Shown here in pieces: positions 60,565-64,000 of a stretch of DNA of 64,000 bases. Both the position numbers and the translations under genes were made by a program. The DNA is from JAKAWQ01 sp963840545 (GTDB lineage Bacteria; Pseudomonadota; Alphaproteobacteria; Acetobacterales; Acetobacteraceae). The notes under the pieces are model-generated. The model ran no database searches, had not been told where the DNA came from, and saw nothing but the letters and a program-made list of their open reading frames with translations. Every line of letters begins with the position of its first letter. The first letter of the stretch is position 1. The stretch is from positions 186,001 to 250,000 of the forward strand of contig CAWIZE010000010.1 in the NCBI GenBank assembly GCA_963840545.1, read 5' to 3'.

Positions 60565-62445
60565 TCAGTAGCCGGCGGCGCGCGGCAGGGCCGTCGTGAT
60601 GATCGGAACGAAGGCGATCAGGAGGAGGCAGAGGAAGAGCACGCCGAGATATTTCAGGATCGGCCCGACCGTGTCTTCCAGCCGGACGCGGCCGATCAGG
60701 CAGGAGCTGTAGAGCCCGAGCCCCAGCGGCGGGGCGAAGAGGCCGATGCCCATGCCGACCACGAGCACGACGCCATAGTGCAGCGGATCGATGCCGAGCT
60801 GGCGGGCGACGGGCATCAGCAGCGGGCCGAAGATGATGAGCGCCGCGGCCCCTTCGAGCACCGAGCCCATGACGATCAGGATGACGATCGAGGCGAGCAG
60901 GAAGAGCCATGAGCCGTGGTCGGTGGAGAGGCTCACCATCAGCGCGGCCAGCGCGTGCGGGATCTGCTGGAGGGTCAGGACGTAGGCGAGGCTCTGGGCG
61001 GTCGCGACGATGAAGAGCACCATGCCGGCGCGCGAGGCGGCGTGGGCGAGCACGCGCCCGGAGCGGCGCCAGGTCAGCTCGCGGAATGCGAGCCCGCCGA
61101 CGATCGCGGCGTAGATCACGGCGAAGGCGGAGATCTCGGTCGCGGTCGCGAAGCCGCTGCGGAAGCCGACGAAGACGATGAAGATCAGCCCGAACACCAC
61201 GACGGCGCTGCCGATCAGGGCGGGCAGGCTGCGCGCCTCGCCCTCGTCGATCCGCGCTGCCGGCGTGCGGCTGCCGAAGACGATGGCGGCGATCATCAGC
61301 GCGACGGCCATCAGACCGGCCGGCACCAGGCCGGCGACGAACAGGCCGCCGATCGAGAGGTTGGTGACGAAGCCGAGGATGATGAGGTTGATGCAGGGCG
61401 GGATGGTCTCCGCCATGACCGCGGAGGCGGCGAGCAGCGCCACCGCTTCGCCCGGGTTCTGCCGGGACTTGCGCGCCGCCGGGATGAGGACCGTGCCGAT
61501 GGCGGCGACGTCGGCCATCTTCGAGCCGGAGATGCCGGAGAAGATCACCATGCTGAGCACCATCACGACGTTCAGCCCGCCCCGCATGCGCCCGACGCCA
61601 CGCTGAAGGAGCGCGATCAGGCGCACGGACATGCCGTTCGCCTCCATCAGGTAGCCGACCAGGATGAAGAAGGGGACCGCCAGGAGCACGAAATTGTCGA
61701 TGCCGCGGGCCATCTGCTGGGCGAGGATGGAGCCCGGCAGGAAGCCTCCGGCCCAGACGAAGACCAGGGCCGAGAGCGCCAGCACGAAGGCGATCGGCAC
61801 GCCGGCGGCCAGCGTGGCTATGAACGCGGCCAGCATCAGCCAGGGCGGATCCGGGACGCTCACGGGGAGAAGTGCGTTCCAGGCGATGAAGAGGCCGGCG
61901 GTGACGGCGACGAAGCCGATGCCCGCTGCGAGCTCCGCGAGGCGGAAGCGGGCCAGCCCGCAGAGGCCGAAGACGACCATCGCCAGGATCCCGAGCGCCA
62001 TGGGCGCGAAGAACCAGTCTTCCGGCACGCCGGAGCCGACGGTCTGACCGGCGGAGACGCCGAGGAGTGCTGCCGAGTACCAGGAGAGCGCGGCGGCGAC
62101 GCAGACGATGACGATTGCGACCATCGCCTCCACCCGCCGGCGCGCGGACGGGGCCAGGCGCTCGACGAAGAAGGAGATGCCGACATTGTCCCCGCGCGCC
62201 AGCGCCGCCGCCGCGCCGAGGAAGCTCAAGCCGAGCAGGAGCGCGCGCGCCACGTCGTCGCTCCACACCAGCGGCAGGTCGAAGAGCGAGCGGGCCAGGA
62301 CCGACGCGGTGACCACGCCGAGATCGGCGAGCAGGAGCGCCGCCGCGGTGAACTCGACAATGCGCAGCAAGGGCCGCACGAGGAAATTATCGAGGGCTGC
62401 CGGCAGCCTGTTGCCGCTGCCGGCGCCGGCCTCGGAGTCCGTCAC
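60565..62445 (-). CDS. TRAP transporter permease, fused small (DctQ) and large (DctM) subunits
   Basis: 626 residues from the ATG at 62445. The first ~180 residues are the four-helix DctQ part (LARSLFDLPLVWSDDVARAL; ARGDNVGISFFVERLAPSAR). The remaining ~440 are DctM with FFILVGYLMEANGMSVRLIA, FSGISGSKMADVAAIGTVLI, a Pro-rich PPCINLIILGF re-entrant region and MGIGLFAPPLGLGLYSSCLI. It forms a Na+-driven uptake system for organic or sugar acids with the binding protein encoded just upstream. Its C-terminal end faces the pseudogene region. Confidence 0.94.
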   Translation of the reverse strand: MTDSEAGAGSGNRLPAALDNFLVRPLLRIVEFTAAALLLADLGVVTASVLARSLFDLPLVWSDDVARALLLGLSFLGAAAALARGDNVGISFFVERLAPSARRRVEAMVAIVIVCVAAALSWYSAALLGVSAGQTVGSGVPEDWFFAPMALGILAMVVFGLCGLARFRLAELAAGIGFVAVTAGLFIAWNALLPVSVPDPPWLMLAAFIATLAAGVPIAFVLALSALVFVWAGGFLPGSILAQQMARGIDNFVLLAVPFFILVGYLMEANGMSVRLIALLQRGVGRMRGGLNVVMVLSMVIFSGISGSKMADVAAIGTVLIPAARKSRQNPGEAVALLAASAVMAETIPPCINLIILGFVTNLSIGGLFVAGLVPAGLMAVALMIAAIVFGSRTPAARIDEGEARSLPALIGSAVVVFGLIFIVFVGFRSGFATATEISAFAVIYAAIVGGLAFRELTWRRSGRVLAHAASRAGMVLFIVATAQSLAYVLTLQQIPHALAALMVSLSTDHGSWLFLLASIVILIVMGSVLEGAAALIIFGPLLMPVARQLGIDPLHYGVVLVVGMGIGLFAPPLGLGLYSSCLIGRVRLEDTVGPILKYLGVLFLCLLLIAFVPIITTALPRAAGY

Positions 62446-62451
62446 GGTTGT

Positions 62452-63465
62452 TCAGGCTTTCGCTGTCTGCTGCACGGCCTCCAGGAAGGCCTTCGCGCCG
62501 GGGGTCGCTTTGACGAAGCTCGCATGCAGCGGCAGCACGCGGGCGCGGAAGGCGGCGCGGTCGCATTGCGCAATGGTGACGCCGCGCTTGCCGAGCTCCG
62601 CCATGGCGGCCGCCTCGACCTCGGCGGCGCGCTGGAAATGGTCCGCGGTCGCCTGGTCGACCGCCAGCAGCAGGGCGTCGCGGAGGCTGGGCTGCATGCG
62701 CTGAAGCGTCTTCTCGCTGAAGAAGGCGCCGAACGGCGTGTAGATGTGGCGCGTCAGGGTGAAATGCTTGGCGGCTTCGTAGAATTTCGCGGAGAGGACG
62801 GTCGGCGCATCGTGCTCCAGCCCGTCGATCACGCCGGCCTGCAGGGCGGTGTAGATCTCGCCGAACGCCATCGGGGTGGCGGCGGCGCCCATCAGCCGGA
62901 CCGTCGCCGTCACCAGCGGGCTGGGCAGGCTGCGGATCTTGCGTCCGGCGAGCCCGGCGGGATCGGTGAAGGCGAACTTGGTCAGGAAGTTGCGGGCGCC
63001 GAGATTGCGCCCCCAGGCCGGCAGGCGCGTGCTCGTCTCGCGCACCAGGAGCTCGCCGAGGGCGACACCGGCTTGGGTCGCCGTCGCGCGCCGGATATGA
63101 TCGAAATCCTCGAAGACATAGCCGAGATCGAAGGCGCCGAATTCCGGCACGAGGTTGGTGTAGATCGAGGTGCCGACGAGCTGCGCATCGACGACGCCGA
63201 GCTTCACCTGGTTGGCGACGTCCGCTTCCTGGCCGAGCTGGTTGTCGGGGAAGAACTGGGTCGTGATCTTGCCGTCGGTCGCGGCCTTGAGCCGGACGAC
63301 GAAGAAATCGTACCAGATGCGTCCCGTTGAGAATTGCGGATCGTTGGGGAACGATGTCGAGATGCGGAGCGTGGTCGCCGCCTCGGCGCGGCCGATGAGC
63401 GCGGGTGCCGCGAGGGAAGCGGCGGCGCCGAACAGAGTGCGCCGGGAGATGATCGGTGTCTTCAT
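62452..63465 (-). CDS. TRAP transporter periplasmic binding protein (DctP family)
   Basis: 337 residues from the ATG at 63465 (GGAAGGAAAG site). The N-terminus carries a twin-arginine signal (SRRTLFGAAASLAAPALIG, cleaved near AEA-AT). The DctP fold follows with LRISTSFPNDPQFSTGRIWY, FPDNQLGQEADVANQVKLG, a conserved Arg in GRKIRSLPSPLV and ALQAGVIDGLEHDAPTVLSA. It delivers substrate, probably a sugar acid or C4-type acid, to the fused permease 6 bp downstream. An SDR of the gluconate-dehydrogenase type lies upstream. Confidence 0.93.
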   Translation of the reverse strand: MKTPIISRRTLFGAAASLAAPALIGRAEAATTLRISTSFPNDPQFSTGRIWYDFFVVRLKAATDGKITTQFFPDNQLGQEADVANQVKLGVVDAQLVGTSIYTNLVPEFGAFDLGYVFEDFDHIRRATATQAGVALGELLVRETSTRLPAWGRNLGARNFLTKFAFTDPAGLAGRKIRSLPSPLVTATVRLMGAAATPMAFGEIYTALQAGVIDGLEHDAPTVLSAKFYEAAKHFTLTRHIYTPFGAFFSEKTLQRMQPSLRDALLLAVDQATADHFQRAAEVEAAAMAELGKRGVTIAQCDRAAFRARVLPLHASFVKATPGAKAFLEAVQQTAKA

Positions 63466-63559
63466 GGTTCTTTCCTTCCCTTGTTGGAGAACAGGCCCTG
63501 GGTGGAGGCGAGAGTCTTCGGTTTCGCGCGAGGGCGGCGCCCCGCTCGGAGCAACCCTT

Positions 63560-64000
63560 TCAGAGCACCGCGAGCATGCCGCCATCGACGTAGATGATCT
63601 GGCCGTTGACGTAGTCGGAGGCGGACGAGGCGAGGTAGATCGCGGTGCCGATGAGGTCCTCCGGCGTGCCCCAGCGGCGCGCGGGAGTGCGGGACTTGAC
63701 CCAGGAATTGAAGCGCGGATCGTCGGCGAGCGGGCGGGTCATTTCGGTCAGCATGTAGCCGGGGCCGATCGCGTTGGCCTGGATGCCGTGCTCGGCCCAT
63801 TCCGCGGCCATCGCCTGGGTCAGCATCTTGATGCCGCCCTTGGCCGCGGTGTAGGGCGCCGTGGTCGCGCGGGCCACCGCGCTGGTGAGCGAGCCGATAT
63901 TGATCACCTTGCCGCCGCGGCCGCTGGCGATCATGCGCCGCGCCGCCTCGCGCCCGACCAGGAATGCGCTGGTGAGGTTGGTTTCGATCACGCGGCGCCA
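63560..64000 (-). CDS. SDR dehydrogenase, gluconate 5-dehydrogenase-like, N-terminus beyond the window
   Basis: At least 147 residues. The visible part contains the catalytic Ser in INIGSLTSAVARATTAPYTA, Tyr/Lys in PYTAAKGGIKMLTQAMAAEW, the segment GIQANAIGPGYMLTEMTRPL and a C-terminal DYVNGQIIYVDGG. This matches IdnO/Gno-type SDRs that interconvert 5-keto-gluconate and gluconate. Linked with the TRAP genes it suggests uptake and oxidation of a sugar acid. The frame is still open at 64000. Confidence 0.85.
   Translation of the reverse strand, partial: WRRVIETNLTSAFLVGREAARRMIASGRGGKVINIGSLTSAVARATTAPYTAAKGGIKMLTQAMAAEWAEHGIQANAIGPGYMLTEMTRPLADDPRFNSWVKSRTPARRWGTPEDLIGTAIYLASSASDYVNGQIIYVDGGMLAVL

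Noticed and set aside
60199..63330. Very long plus-strand open frames opposite the TRAP genes
   Set aside because: They are charged, low-complexity mirror frames of high-GC coding sequence on the other strand. The minus-strand TRAP products have clear domains and membrane segments.

Overview
The window is about 64 kb of high-GC DNA from a Gram-negative bacterium, most likely an alphaproteobacterium of the Rhodospirillales/Acetobacteraceae type. The reasons are the blocks trpD-trpC-moaC-moeA-lexA and tpiA-secG-pyrG-kdsA-eno-ftsB, a GTTC-N7-GTTC-like LexA box, kdsA (Kdo-containing LPS), a TRAP transporter and DUF1127. The taxon is inferred from gene content and order, not from a marker gene.

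Layout. 1-1150: a partial GntR regulator with a near-perfect operator, and an HD-domain hydrolase. About 1174-15022: a degraded prophage or phage-derived island beside tRNA-Ser(UGA), with a P4-type integrase, an excisionase-like protein, a broken DEAD helicase, a Toprim primase, a VapE-like ATPase, terminase subunits and one baseplate-like gene, but no portal, capsid or tail genes. 15216-20663: ugd, alkA-like glycosylase, a hydrolase, DUF1127, an amidase and lexA. 20782-24321: moeA, moaC, trpC and trpD in one overlapping leftward operon.

24341-37279 is the most unusual part. A roughly 12-kb rightward cassette sits inside the trp operon: a type I secretion ABC transporter and adaptor, a 43-codon ORF, a Sec-exported protein of unknown function, a giant repeat protein ending in a matrixin-like metalloprotease domain, and a TPR-sulfotransferase. 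It is bounded by duplicated trpG-trpD junctions. The left copy has intact trpD and an internally deleted trpG; the right copy has intact trpG and an internally deleted trpD. This is the structure expected after single-crossover integration or tandem duplication followed by decay of the redundant copies.

37412-48300: a TauE-type exporter, a TPR protein with a glycosyltransferase-like C-terminus, BON-pfkB-ppsA, and the ppiD-trpE pair. 48414-55380: housekeeping genes tpiA, secG, pyrG, kdsA, a membrane protein, a macrodomain protein, eno and ftsB. 55474-64000: small-molecule transport and catabolism (DUF1989 protein, amino-acid-type ABC binding protein and permease, an SDR), a stretch of pseudogenes (a DUF3604 protein and a nitrate/taurine-type ABC transporter), then a TRAP transporter and a partial SDR dehydrogenase.

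Single-base frameshifts interrupt at least seven otherwise well-preserved reading frames (terL, the phage helicase, the excisionase-like gene, the repeat-protease gene, the TPR protein, trpE and a Gly/Trp-rich secreted protein). Some may be sequence errors, so the raw reads should be consulted before these genes are called dead. Short tandem repeats of 6-16 bp are common in gaps and even across stop codons.
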